DNA of 33,751 nt from Desulfobulbaceae bacterium (GTDB lineage: Bacteria; Desulfobacterota; Desulfobulbia; Desulfobulbales; BM004). The DNA is taken from positions 1-33,751 of the forward strand of contig PKTW01000056.1 in the NCBI GenBank assembly GCA_002868955.1, written 5' to 3'. The position numbers and the translations under genes were made by a program. The notes beneath the pieces were generated by a model. The model was not told the DNA's origin and did not search any database. It worked only from the letters and a program-made list of their open reading frames with translations. Shown here piece after piece: positions 17,289-24,863 of the stretch. Positions within the stretch are counted from its first letter, which is position 1. Every line of letters begins with the position of its first letter.

Positions 17289-17651
17289 ATGGCAGATAAA
17301 CTGATCTTTGTCGTAACCAGCGCCGATGAAAAACCGGACAAGGCAACAATACCCTTTGCCCTTGGGAATTCAGCCCTGGCAATGGATGCCGAGGCTACCA
17401 TAATCTTACAGTCAACAGGTGTTTTTTTAGGCAAGAAAGATTATGCCAGGCATATCCATGCAACGGTCTTTCCCCCATTACAGCAGCTCATGGAAATTTT
17501 CAAGGAAGAAGGCGGAAAGCTTTATGCCTGTGAACCCTGCCTCCGGGCGCGGAAGATTGCTGCCGAAGACCTGCTGCAGGGTATCGAGATAGTTGCCGGG
17601 CCCACCCTCGTCGACGCGTACCTGGAAGCTAAAAATGTTGTAGTATATTGA
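17289..17651 (+). CDS. DsrE-family protein
   Basis: 120 residues with the DsrE/DsrF-like Rossmann-like fold: KLIFVVTSADEKPDKATIPF at the start, AEATIILQSTGVFLGKK in the middle, and a conserved cysteine pair in YACEPCLRAR (Cys81, Cys84). DsrE-like proteins carry or transfer sulfur in trimers or hexamers. This single-gene form is common in sulfur-metabolising bacteria, but its partner is unknown. It starts at ATG after GCAAGGAG and ends 15 bases before the EEP-family gene, so the two are probably cotranscribed from the promoter at 17212-17240. Confidence 0.85.
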   Translation: MADKLIFVVTSADEKPDKATIPFALGNSALAMDAEATIILQSTGVFLGKKDYARHIHATVFPPLQQLMEIFKEEGGKLYACEPCLRARKIAAEDLLQGIEIVAGPTLVDAYLEAKNVVVY

Positions 17652-17666
17652 TCTAGTCGCAAAAAC

Positions 17667-18473
17667 ATGCTGATCAGGGTTCTTTCATATAACATGCACA
17701 GGGCCATCGGTGTTGACCGGCTCTTCAGGCCTGAGAGAATAGCCAAGGTTATCAATCATCACCAGGCCGACATAGTACTCCTGCAGGAAGTTGACGTCGG
17801 TGTGCCGCGCTCGAGAAAGCTTGACCTGGCCAGAGAAATGGCTGAGGCTGCCGGCTACCCTCACTTTGCGACCGGCCTTAATGTCAAACTTTTCAGGGGC
17901 AAATACGGCAATGCCACCCTCAGTAAATTCCCCATCACACGTTCACGGAATATTAACCTTACTGTCGGCAAGCGCAAAGCCAGGGGCTGCCTGCACACCA
18001 CTATAGAGATAAACAACTCCCTTGATTTTGTGCAGAATATTGCGGTCTTCAACCTGCACCTCGGTCTTTCCTCCCAGGAAAGGGTGCGCCAGGTCGGCCT
18101 GCTTATCCATTCCGAGGAATTCACCACACTGGCTCCCGATGCTCCCTGCCTGGTCGGTGGTGATCTAAATGACTGGCGCACGCGGCTGGCCCCGATCTTT
18201 ACCGATATCCTGAACTTCGAATGCGCCTCCAATCACAGCAGCGGCTATCACAATCCCTACCTCACCTACCCCTCTTTCTCACCCACAGGGGGTCTTGACA
18301 AGATCTTCTACCGTGGCCCCATGGAACTCATAAGACGGAAGCGCTGCTGGATGGGTATAACCAGGCTGGCAAGCGACCACCTCCCTGTTATTGCAGAATT
18401 TGAGCTGCAGGCGGCAACTGAAAAAAGCCAACAGATAAAAATCCCGGATGAAAACATCCATTTTTTAATATAA
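17667..18473 (+). CDS. Endonuclease/exonuclease/phosphatase (EEP) family protein
   Basis: 268 residues with the ordered EEP motifs: LSYNMHRAIG (Asn), IVLLQEVD (catalytic Glu), VGGDLNDW (Asp/Asn), and ASDHLPVIAEF (the terminal Asp-His pair). No signal peptide, so cytoplasmic. The family cuts phosphodiester or phosphoester bonds in nucleic acids, lipids or sugars. The start LIRVLSYNMHRAIGVD and the FRGKYGNATLSKFPI segment resemble members found next to phospholipid-metabolism genes, and the next gene here carries an acyltransferase domain. That link is suggestive only. Confidence 0.88.
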   Translation: MLIRVLSYNMHRAIGVDRLFRPERIAKVINHHQADIVLLQEVDVGVPRSRKLDLAREMAEAAGYPHFATGLNVKLFRGKYGNATLSKFPITRSRNINLTVGKRKARGCLHTTIEINNSLDFVQNIAVFNLHLGLSSQERVRQVGLLIHSEEFTTLAPDAPCLVGGDLNDWRTRLAPIFTDILNFECASNHSSGYHNPYLTYPSFSPTGGLDKIFYRGPMELIRRKRCWMGITRLASDHLPVIAEFELQAATEKSQQIKIPDENIHFLI

Positions 18474-18502
18474 CGTGGTTCGTAAGAATTCCCGGTGCAG
18501 GT
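18473..18502 (-). repeat. Short dispersed motif, copy C (inverted)
   Basis: On the minus strand it reads ACCTGCACCGGGAATTCTT followed by ACGAACCACG, the counterpart of copies A and B with one base missing in the centre. It fills most of the 53-base gap between the EEP gene and the acyl-AMP ligase fusion. Confidence 0.5.
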
Positions 18503-18526
18503 GCTCGCCGCGCTGGATGAACAAAA

Positions 18527-21430
18527 ATGGCAAACCAACAAGAAGGAATTATTCCCGGCACAACGGCAGAAACTGCTGAGCGCTTGCTTGAAATAGTCAG
18601 GAGCCTGCTTGCTGAGATAAATCCCGGGCAGAAAGAAACCTTCACACCGGTTCTGGACAGCTCCCTCGATCGTGACCTCGGCCTGGACAGCCTCGCCCAG
18701 GTCGAACTTCTGGCACGTATTGAAAGATCTTTCAATATCTCACTCTCGGAACAGATCCTGGCCACAGTTGATACAATCCGTGACCTTCTGCGGGCAGTCT
18801 TAAGCGCCGGGGCCGGGAAACCAGAAACAGTGGCCCGGGAAATTGCAGCCATAAAACTCGATGAAGTTGCAGAAACCCCGCTCATGGCGGAAACCCTGGT
18901 CGAGGTTCTCGAGTGGCACGTAAAAAACCATCCGGACCGGCCCCATATCCGCCTTTACAGTGATGACCGGGACACCGATGATGTTATCACCTATCGGGCG
19001 TTATGGAACGAAGCTGAACTGGTTGCCTCCGGTTTGCAGCACTTCGGGCTGGCTCCCGGCGAATCGGTTCTTATCATGCTCCCGACGGGACATGAATACT
19101 TTTTCGCATTTTTCGGTGTTCTTCTGGCAGGCGGGATCCCGGTCCCGGTGTATCCTCCGGGCAGGCTCAAACAGATCGAAGAGCACCTTCTCCGTCACAG
19201 TGCCATAGCAAATAATTGCCTGGCCCGGATCATGGTGACTGTGAAGGAGGCCAAGCGCTTTGCCAGGTTCATGCACACTCGGGCTGTCAACCTGCGTCAT
19301 GTTGTGACCATGCCCGATTTACTCCAGGCCGGCGCCGGGGCTCTCCCAGCTTTTCGGAAACCCATGCTCACAGGCGATAGCATCGCCTTTCTGCAGTATA
19401 CTTCTGGCAGCACCGGCATGCCCAAGGGTGTTGTGCTTACGCATGCAAACCTTTTGGCCAATATCCGGGCCATGGCCAAAATGCTGGATGTAACCTCTGA
19501 GGACGTATTCGTCAGCTGGCTGCCGCTCTACCATGATATGGGGCTCATCGGGGCATGGCTGGGGAGTCTTCATTTTGCCTGTCACCTCATCATTATGGCG
19601 CCCCTTGCCTTTATCGCCAAGCCGCAGCGCTGGCTCTGGGCAATCCATAAGTACGGGGGCACACTTTCCGCTGCTCCGAATTTTGCCTATGAACTCTGCC
19701 TGCGCCGCATAGATGACAGGGAAATCGAAGGACTTGACCTGGGTTCATGGAGAATTGCCTGTAACGGTGCCGAAACAGTCAACCCGGTCACCACCAGGCA
19801 ATTTATCGAGCGCTTTTCCCGGTACGGCTTCAAAGCGGAATCCATGCTGCCTGTATATGGCCTGGCGGAATCATCCGTCGGGCTTGCCTTCCCCAAGCCT
19901 GGAAGCGGCGCCACAATCGACAGGATCAAACGCGATACCTTCATGGAAACCGGCAGGGCGGTCCCGGTCGCAGAATCCGCAGCAGGCTGGCTGGAATTTG
20001 TCTGCTGCGGAGAGCCGCTGCCAGGGCACCAGATCAGGATAGTAGATGCAACGGACCGGGAACTTCCGGAACGCATGGAAGGAAGCCTGCAGTTTACCGG
20101 GCCTTCTACAACCACGGGCTATTTCAAGAGCCCTGAAAAAACAAGGGAACTCTTCCACGGCGAATGGCTGGATTCTGGTGACAAGGCCTATATGGCTGCA
20201 GGCAGCGTTTATATAACAGGGCGTTCCAAGGATATTATCATCAGGGCCGGCCGCAATATTTACCCCGTGGAAATGGAGGAGGCCATCGGCAAGGTTGAAG
20301 GAATCCGTGACGGCAACGTCGCGGTCTTCGGTTCCAAATCTTCTGAAAACTCCACTGAGCGCCTGGTTGTCCTGGCTGAAACCAGGAAAAAAAAGGGGCC
20401 GGCCCTGGAGCAGCTAAGGGTCGCAATCAATACCATTGTCACCGACCTGATCGGCTCGCCGCCGGATGAGGTGGTTTTGGCACCTCCTAATACGGTGTTA
20501 AAAACTTCCAGTGGCAAGATCAGGCGCAACGCCAGCAGGGACATTTATGAACGCGGCCTGGTCGGCAAAGCGCCGCAGGCGGTATGGCTGCAACTTGCCC
20601 GCTTCACCCTGCAGGGATTGCAGCCCAGGTTTCACAGCAGCGTCCGGCAGACAAAAGCCATACTTTATGCCTCCTGGTGCTGGCTGCTGTATTGTCTCCT
20701 CGCTCCTGTTGTCGGTATTTTGGTTTTAACCCTGCCGGCAGAAAAACTCCGCTGGTCGGTAATGCGGCTTGCGGTCAAGATTCTTGCCGGCCTCAGCAGC
20801 ACCAGGATGACGCTGCACGGCCTTGACAATCTGCCGGGTGCAACCAGCCCCTGTGTCTTTGTGTCCAACCATGCCAGTTACCTGGACTCCTATGTACTCG
20901 CCGCAGTTCTGAACCGTCCCATCAGCTTCGTTGCCAAGGCGGAACTCAAGGCCAAAACCATCCTCCATCTCCTCCTGAAGCGCATTGGCACCCTGTTTGT
21001 TGAGCGTTTTGACCAGCAGAAAGGTCTGGAAGATGCCAGAATAGTGACTGAAAAGGGGGGCGCAGGCCGCTCTCTCTGCTTCTTTCCGGAAGGCACGATC
21101 ATGCGCATGCCCGGCCTGTTGCCATTCAGGATGGGGGCCTTTACGACTGCGGCCCGGCTCAACATCCCGGTGGTGCCCATTGTCATCAGGGGAACCCGCT
21201 CCATACTGCGGTCCGGCTCGTGGTTTCCCCGTCACGGCTCAATATCAGTGACAATCGGCAGCCCCATACACCCTGAAACGGCGTCGGACCTGGAACAGGA
21301 CGGTTGGGCAGCCGGACTCATTCTCCGGGATAAAACGAGGCAGTGGATTCTCACGTATTGCGGGGAGCCCGATCTCGGGCAAGAACGCCCGCGCCTGCAG
21401 CCATCAGGCCCTACCATACTGAACAGCTGA
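18527..21430 (+). CDS. Acyl carrier protein / fatty acyl-AMP ligase / acyltransferase fusion
   Basis: 967 residues in three domains. Residues 1-90 are an acyl carrier domain with the phosphopantetheine serine in LGLDSLAQVE (Ser55). About 120-690 is an adenylate-forming domain with the P-loop YTSGSTGMPKGVVLTH, the ELCLRRI region and SGDKAYMAAG; overall it looks like a fatty acyl-AMP ligase. About 700-940 has hydrophobic segments (around 710-735) and a PlsC-type acyltransferase with NHASYLDS (HxxxxD) and FFPEGTI. It could activate a fatty acid, load it on its own carrier and pass it to a lysophospholipid or other alcohol. This is functionally Aas-like, but with a built-in carrier. The product is unknown. 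A hotdog thioesterase is convergent just downstream. Confidence 0.88.
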   Translation: MANQQEGIIPGTTAETAERLLEIVRSLLAEINPGQKETFTPVLDSSLDRDLGLDSLAQVELLARIERSFNISLSEQILATVDTIRDLLRAVLSAGAGKPETVAREIAAIKLDEVAETPLMAETLVEVLEWHVKNHPDRPHIRLYSDDRDTDDVITYRALWNEAELVASGLQHFGLAPGESVLIMLPTGHEYFFAFFGVLLAGGIPVPVYPPGRLKQIEEHLLRHSAIANNCLARIMVTVKEAKRFARFMHTRAVNLRHVVTMPDLLQAGAGALPAFRKPMLTGDSIAFLQYTSGSTGMPKGVVLTHANLLANIRAMAKMLDVTSEDVFVSWLPLYHDMGLIGAWLGSLHFACHLIIMAPLAFIAKPQRWLWAIHKYGGTLSAAPNFAYELCLRRIDDREIEGLDLGSWRIACNGAETVNPVTTRQFIERFSRYGFKAESMLPVYGLAESSVGLAFPKPGSGATIDRIKRDTFMETGRAVPVAESAAGWLEFVCCGEPLPGHQIRIVDATDRELPERMEGSLQFTGPSTTTGYFKSPEKTRELFHGEWLDSGDKAYMAAGSVYITGRSKDIIIRAGRNIYPVEMEEAIGKVEGIRDGNVAVFGSKSSENSTERLVVLAETRKKKGPALEQLRVAINTIVTDLIGSPPDEVVLAPPNTVLKTSSGKIRRNASRDIYERGLVGKAPQAVWLQLARFTLQGLQPRFHSSVRQTKAILYASWCWLLYCLLAPVVGILVLTLPAEKLRWSVMRLAVKILAGLSSTRMTLHGLDNLPGATSPCVFVSNHASYLDSYVLAAVLNRPISFVAKAELKAKTILHLLLKRIGTLFVERFDQQKGLEDARIVTEKGGAGRSLCFFPEGTIMRMPGLLPFRMGAFTTAARLNIPVVPIVIRGTRSILRSGSWFPRHGSISVTIGSPIHPETASDLEQDGWAAGLILRDKTRQWILTYCGEPDLGQERPRLQPSGPTILNS

Positions 21431-21448
21431 GTGACTTCTTTCCTGTAT

Positions 21449-21814
21449 TTACCCTGATTCCTTGTAAAGCCTACACTTTCCCCCCTGGTCGTCGATACAG
21501 ACAAAGGTCGTGTTGGTCGTGAAAATCGGCTCACCTTCGCCGCTTTTAATATCATGGCTGTATACTTCGACAGTATACTGCACCGAGGTATTTCCCTCCC
21601 TGGCCCTGTTGACTTCCAGCCTGAGAAGGGCGCCCTGTTTCACGCTTTTTCTGAACTCCACTTTATCCATGCCGATGGTGACAAAATTGCACCCCGGATA
21701 ATCAAGACTTGCCGCGATCCAGGCCACTTCGTCAACCCACTTCAGGAGATGGCCGCCAAAAAGATATCCGTAGTGGTTCAGATGTTCCGGCAGCACCAGT
21801 TTGTAGTTTTCCAT
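21449..21814 (-). CDS. Hotdog-fold acyl-CoA thioesterase (YciA/BFIT-like)
   Basis: 121 residues. The catalytic helix region is [22 protein letters not shown], the Asn-Gly-Gly-Asp pattern of YciA-type acyl-CoA hydrolases. Later strands include [20 protein letters not shown] and [11 protein letters not shown]. It hydrolyses acyl-CoA or acyl-carrier thioesters; chain-length preference cannot be read. It starts at an ATG preceded by GGGAAG. The gene converges on the acyl-AMP ligase fusion with 18 bases between stops, which suggests, but does not prove, a shared lipid context. Confidence 0.88.
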   Translation of the reverse strand: MENYKLVLPEHLNHYGYLFGGHLLKWVDEVAWIAASLDYPGCNFVTIGMDKVEFRKSVKQGALLRLEVNRAREGNTSVQYTVEVYSHDIKSGEGEPIFTTNTTFVCIDDQGGKCRLYKESG

Positions 21815-22177
21815 TCTTTCTTCCCAGAATTTTCTTTACCTGTTGTTGTTATGTTTTACAATCACCCCTGGCACAATTAAACTATGACTACAGCAAAGAT
21901 GTAAAACATATTCTTGTGCGGCGAGGAACTATTTTCAGGGCAATATGTTTCACACCCCGGGTTGCAGGTAGTTGCCAGCACCGGTTGAACAATTTGACGA
22001 CCACCTCTAAAAGAGGTGGATTAAAAATTGACCCTAAAATAATCTTTTGTTCGCTGTAAAGAATATTCTTGACGCCATTTCACGCCGCCAGAGCAGCACC
22101 CCTAAAAACGGGGCATAAACTCCGCAAAAAACGGATGAGCGACTCGAACGTATTATTTATGCAACAGGAGCGACAGC
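21815..22177. other. Divergent intergenic region with one stable hairpin
   Basis: 363 bases upstream of both the thioesterase (minus) and the PrmA-like gene (plus). Apart from the hairpin at 22001-22019 and the ribosome site ACAGGAGCGACAGC before 22178, I see no gene or clear promoter. A 116-codon plus-strand frame ending at 22059 has no family resemblance. Confidence 0.4.
22001..22019. repeat. Isolated perfect hairpin, possibly an IS200/IS605-type end
   Basis: CCACCTCT-aaa-AGAGGTGG: an 8-pair stem with a three-base loop, followed by ATTAAAAATTGACC. Short perfect hairpins of this kind with a flanking T/A-rich tail are typical of ends of IS200/IS605 elements. No transposase is present nearby, so it would be an orphan end. 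A weak terminator is the alternative. Confidence 0.35.
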
Positions 22178-22987
22178 ATGCTCAAACCTCCCTATACACG
22201 ATATGACAGGATATACACGTATCATGTTGACGGCAGCACCCTGCCCGCGCCTTATGACCCGGACCTCATCGGCACCTGGGAGGAAGACGACAAAACCATT
22301 TTAATATTCCACAGGCCCAAGGACGAGCTGGTCCGGGAACTTTGCCGGAAACACTCCTGCCGCCTTTTTTACCAGGCAGACCTTGATTACGCTGACTGGG
22401 AGATGGGCCGGGAGGTCGTCCCCTTTACAGTCGGCCCCCTGACCATAGCCCCGGTCTGGGACCCGGGAGAAGCTGATATCAGGATCGACCCCAGCGTTGT
22501 CTTCGGCAACGGCTTTCACCCGTCCACCCGTCTCTGCCTGCAAAGCCTTGTCAACTATCGGACCGGACTCCCGCAAAATTTCACCGGGCTCGACCTGGGA
22601 TGCGGCACCGGTCTGCTTTCCATTGCCGCTGTCAGGCTTGGGGGCTCATCTGTAATGGCCGTTGATCATAATTCCCTGGCATGTGCGGTGGCACAGCAGA
22701 ATGGAGCCTACAACAACGCTGTTGACAACATACACGTCAAGTGCATGGATATCAGGCAGGAACTTCCGGCAACAGGTGTGGATGTCATCATGGCCAACCT
22801 GCATCATGAACTGCTGGCAGAACTATTCAGGGAACCGGCATTCTGGCAGGCCGGCCTCTATATCATCTCCGGTTTTATGCCGGGTGGAGAAGAACAGCTC
22901 CTGGCCTCTCTGCCAGCAGCTCCTCCCCCCTTCCTGGACCGGCGCCGGCTCGATAAGTGGTGCGTCTGGGTGCTCGGGCATGTCTAA
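22178..22987 (+). CDS. PrmA-like (ribosomal protein L11) methyltransferase
   Basis: 269 residues. The N-terminal 100 residues are an alpha/beta region. A class I SAM-dependent methyltransferase follows, with the PrmA hallmark IDPSVVFGNGFHPSTRLCL at about 107-125, the SAM loop LDLGCGTGLLSIAA, and IMANLHHELL at the position of the family's ILANI. The canonical sequence in the first motif is FGTGxHPTT; here it is FGNGFHPST. Known members trimethylate ribosomal protein L11, but the divergence leaves a different protein substrate possible. The start ATG follows GGAGCGACAGC. It stands alone, divergent from the thioesterase and convergent with sbtM. Confidence 0.78.
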   Translation: MLKPPYTRYDRIYTYHVDGSTLPAPYDPDLIGTWEEDDKTILIFHRPKDELVRELCRKHSCRLFYQADLDYADWEMGREVVPFTVGPLTIAPVWDPGEADIRIDPSVVFGNGFHPSTRLCLQSLVNYRTGLPQNFTGLDLGCGTGLLSIAAVRLGGSSVMAVDHNSLACAVAQQNGAYNNAVDNIHVKCMDIRQELPATGVDVIMANLHHELLAELFREPAFWQAGLYIISGFMPGGEEQLLASLPAAPPPFLDRRRLDKWCVWVLGHV

Positions 22988-23155
22988 TCATCAAAGATGT
23001 GATTGTCGGGAAGCCGAAGGCCAAGTGATTGGCTGCCCTTTTGGGTTCGTTTTTGTCAGCGAACAATAATCGCTGACGGTATGGGGGCATCTCTCAGATA
23101 ATGAGACTTCCACAGTTAATGATTACGGTGCTTTCAAAGTTATGCAAACTGTCTG

Positions 23156-24811
23156 TCAATCAGCAACAGGTGTATTTGCATCAATAAAACAGTAGGGGTC
23201 TTTTTGCCTGAAAATATCAAGGCCGTGACTGTGCGCAACCGCCAGGCAGCCGCCGCACACGGGTCTTATTGCACACCCCCGGCATTCCTCAGCGCCGCCG
23301 CGGTAGCGTTTGGCCGGACCAGAATGGTAGATCTCACCCAGTGAATTATCCAGGATATTGCCCAGGGGCGAAGGAAACTTGCGGCAGGCATGAACGGCGC
23401 CGTCCGCCAGTACTGTTATGAAATTAAAGGCAGCCCCGCAGCCAAACCCTGTGCAGCCGCCGAACAGGGGACGCTCTTGTTCGTGGTAGATGATGTTGAG
23501 CAGGTTGTCTTTAATGCCGAGACAGGGATTTGTTCCCACCGCTGCGCCATAGGCCCGGAGAAAACCCGGGTATTCCCCAGGGTCAACTGCAGCGAGATTT
23601 GCACCCTCTCCGACCAGCGAGAGCCTGTTGAAGGTGAACAGATCTGTCCTGTTCCGGAGTATTTCTGCCAGCGGCAGCACCTGTGCCATATTATCGCGGG
23701 TCAGTGTCAACATGACCATGGAAAAAACTCCGAGTTCCCGCAGCAGGTCGAGAAAAGCCAGGACCCTCTCGAAATGGCCGCGGCCGCGCATGTAATCATT
23801 ATGCTCCGGCAACCCTTCCAGGCTTACCTGGTAAAAGGCCAGGGGCTGAATTGCCTGCAGCCGCTCAATCTCTTCACGGCTCGCAGGATTTCCCAGGATG
23901 GCTGTGGTAAATCCCCGGTCAGCCGCCTCCTGGTAAAGCGTTGCAAAATTCGGATGCAGCAGCGGATTGCCGCCGGTAAACGTCACCTGGCCATGTACAT
24001 TATGAGAGGCACAGAACCGGGCCAAATCATCAAGGATGCCGATTTCCTGCTCCGGAGCAAGGGCCCTGTACTGCTTACGGTCATAGCAGTGGCGGCAGTG
24101 CAGGTCACAGGCCTGGGTAATATGCCACTGCAGGGAAAATATCCTGGCGCTGAAAAAAGAAGGATCAACATCCCGGTACTGCTCCGGCCTGCTGTCTCTT
24201 TTTATAAAGGGTTCCGGTCCGATAACGACACCGTCATGCAGGGCCCGGATCAGGGCAGATTCAACAGCAGCAGCATGGACATTGCCGTCTTTGGCCACAG
24301 CCTGCACAGATAATTCCTCGAGCGCCATTTTCATGGCCAGCAGATCCTCTTTCTGCACCTGTTTCGCCCTGACCTTACCATCTACGGGATGGCGCCAGAC
24401 AATGACAAGCTCCGCGGTTTTTTCGGGTTCCAGGTCTTCTGCCGCTTTATCAATGAGACAAGCCAGGTTTTTCCAGGAATTCTCAAAGAGCTGCAGGGTC
24501 GGATTTACTGATACCTTTTCGGCATATTCAGGAACAGGGGTATCGTCTGCTTCCAGGCCGGCAACATAAGATTCCATGCGGGCAAGCTCCCCCAGGTAAG
24601 GCTCCAGTCCCAGCGCAGCTGCCCTGTGCCTGAGAATGTTGCTAAAATCTTCTGCCGACTTAACTTCGGCAACAAGCTGCAGCCAGATGTCTTCTGGAAC
24701 CAGCTTCCTGCACCTTGGATATGTTTTACGCAGCAGTTGGGCTTTGTCTTGTGAAGTGTCCTGCATCGGGATCAGATTAATGGTTATAAAAAACCGGGTT
24801 CCAGATGGCAT
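23156..24811 (-). CDS. sbtM: Radical SAM/SPASM maturase of the selenocysteine RiPP (SbtM)
   Basis: 551 residues. The radical SAM cluster motif CDLHCRHCY (CxxxCxxC) is at about 234-241, after a roughly 220-residue N-terminal region that may bind the precursor. TFTGGNPLLHPNF and FYQVSLEGLPEHND are standard radical SAM strands. The C-terminal third is a SPASM-like cysteine array (GGCTGFGCG, HACRKFPSPLGN, ECRGCAIRPVCGGCLA, PYCF) for auxiliary clusters. It corresponds, from memory, to the thio(seleno)oxazole-modification maturase family encoded beside SbtA precursors. Neighbouring sbtA supports this. The ATG at 24811 lies with a GGTGG site in the loop of the 24786-24836 hairpin; ATG 24766 (MQDTSQDKAQ) is the alternative and lacks a ribosome site. 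Confidence 0.87.
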   Translation of the reverse strand: MPSGTRFFITINLIPMQDTSQDKAQLLRKTYPRCRKLVPEDIWLQLVAEVKSAEDFSNILRHRAAALGLEPYLGELARMESYVAGLEADDTPVPEYAEKVSVNPTLQLFENSWKNLACLIDKAAEDLEPEKTAELVIVWRHPVDGKVRAKQVQKEDLLAMKMALEELSVQAVAKDGNVHAAAVESALIRALHDGVVIGPEPFIKRDSRPEQYRDVDPSFFSARIFSLQWHITQACDLHCRHCYDRKQYRALAPEQEIGILDDLARFCASHNVHGQVTFTGGNPLLHPNFATLYQEAADRGFTTAILGNPASREEIERLQAIQPLAFYQVSLEGLPEHNDYMRGRGHFERVLAFLDLLRELGVFSMVMLTLTRDNMAQVLPLAEILRNRTDLFTFNRLSLVGEGANLAAVDPGEYPGFLRAYGAAVGTNPCLGIKDNLLNIIYHEQERPLFGGCTGFGCGAAFNFITVLADGAVHACRKFPSPLGNILDNSLGEIYHSGPAKRYRGGAEECRGCAIRPVCGGCLAVAHSHGLDIFRQKDPYCFIDANTPVAD

Positions 24812-24836
24812 TTTTTCACCACCAGGGAACCCGGTT
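24786..24836 (-). terminator. Terminator-like hairpin between sbtA and sbtM (possible attenuator)
   Basis: On the minus strand, AACCGGGTTCC (24836-24826) pairs perfectly with GGAACCCGGTT (24802-24792), followed by a run of T. The 23-base loop contains GGTGGTGAAAAAATG, that is, a ribosome site plus the first possible sbtM start codon. It should stop most sbtA transcripts and allow limited sbtM expression by read-through, a common way to make precursor in excess of enzyme. Confidence 0.75.
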
Positions 24837-24849
24837 ACTATTTTTTAGC

Positions 24850-24863
24850 AGTGCGACCGCACT
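24850..24863 (-). promoter_or_regulatory. bSECIS hairpin for the second Sec codon of sbtA
   Basis: AGTGC-GGTC-GCACT on the coding strand: five pairs closing a GGUC loop. The GGUC begins exactly 18 bases after the UGA at 24877-24879, the same loop and spacing I remember for E. coli fdhF. The UAG stop codon (24862-24864) sits at the foot of the stem, so the element is almost entirely outside the reading frame. Confidence 0.75.

Noticed and set aside
23055-23077. GTCAGCG/CGCTGAC hairpin between the PrmA-like gene and sbtM as a terminator
   Set aside because: The seven-pair stem has no T-run on either exit side; the T's precede it on the plus strand.
23390-24313. 307-codon plus-strand frame over sbtM
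   Set aside because: Antisense to the radical SAM and SPASM-like motifs; no recognisable domain in this direction.
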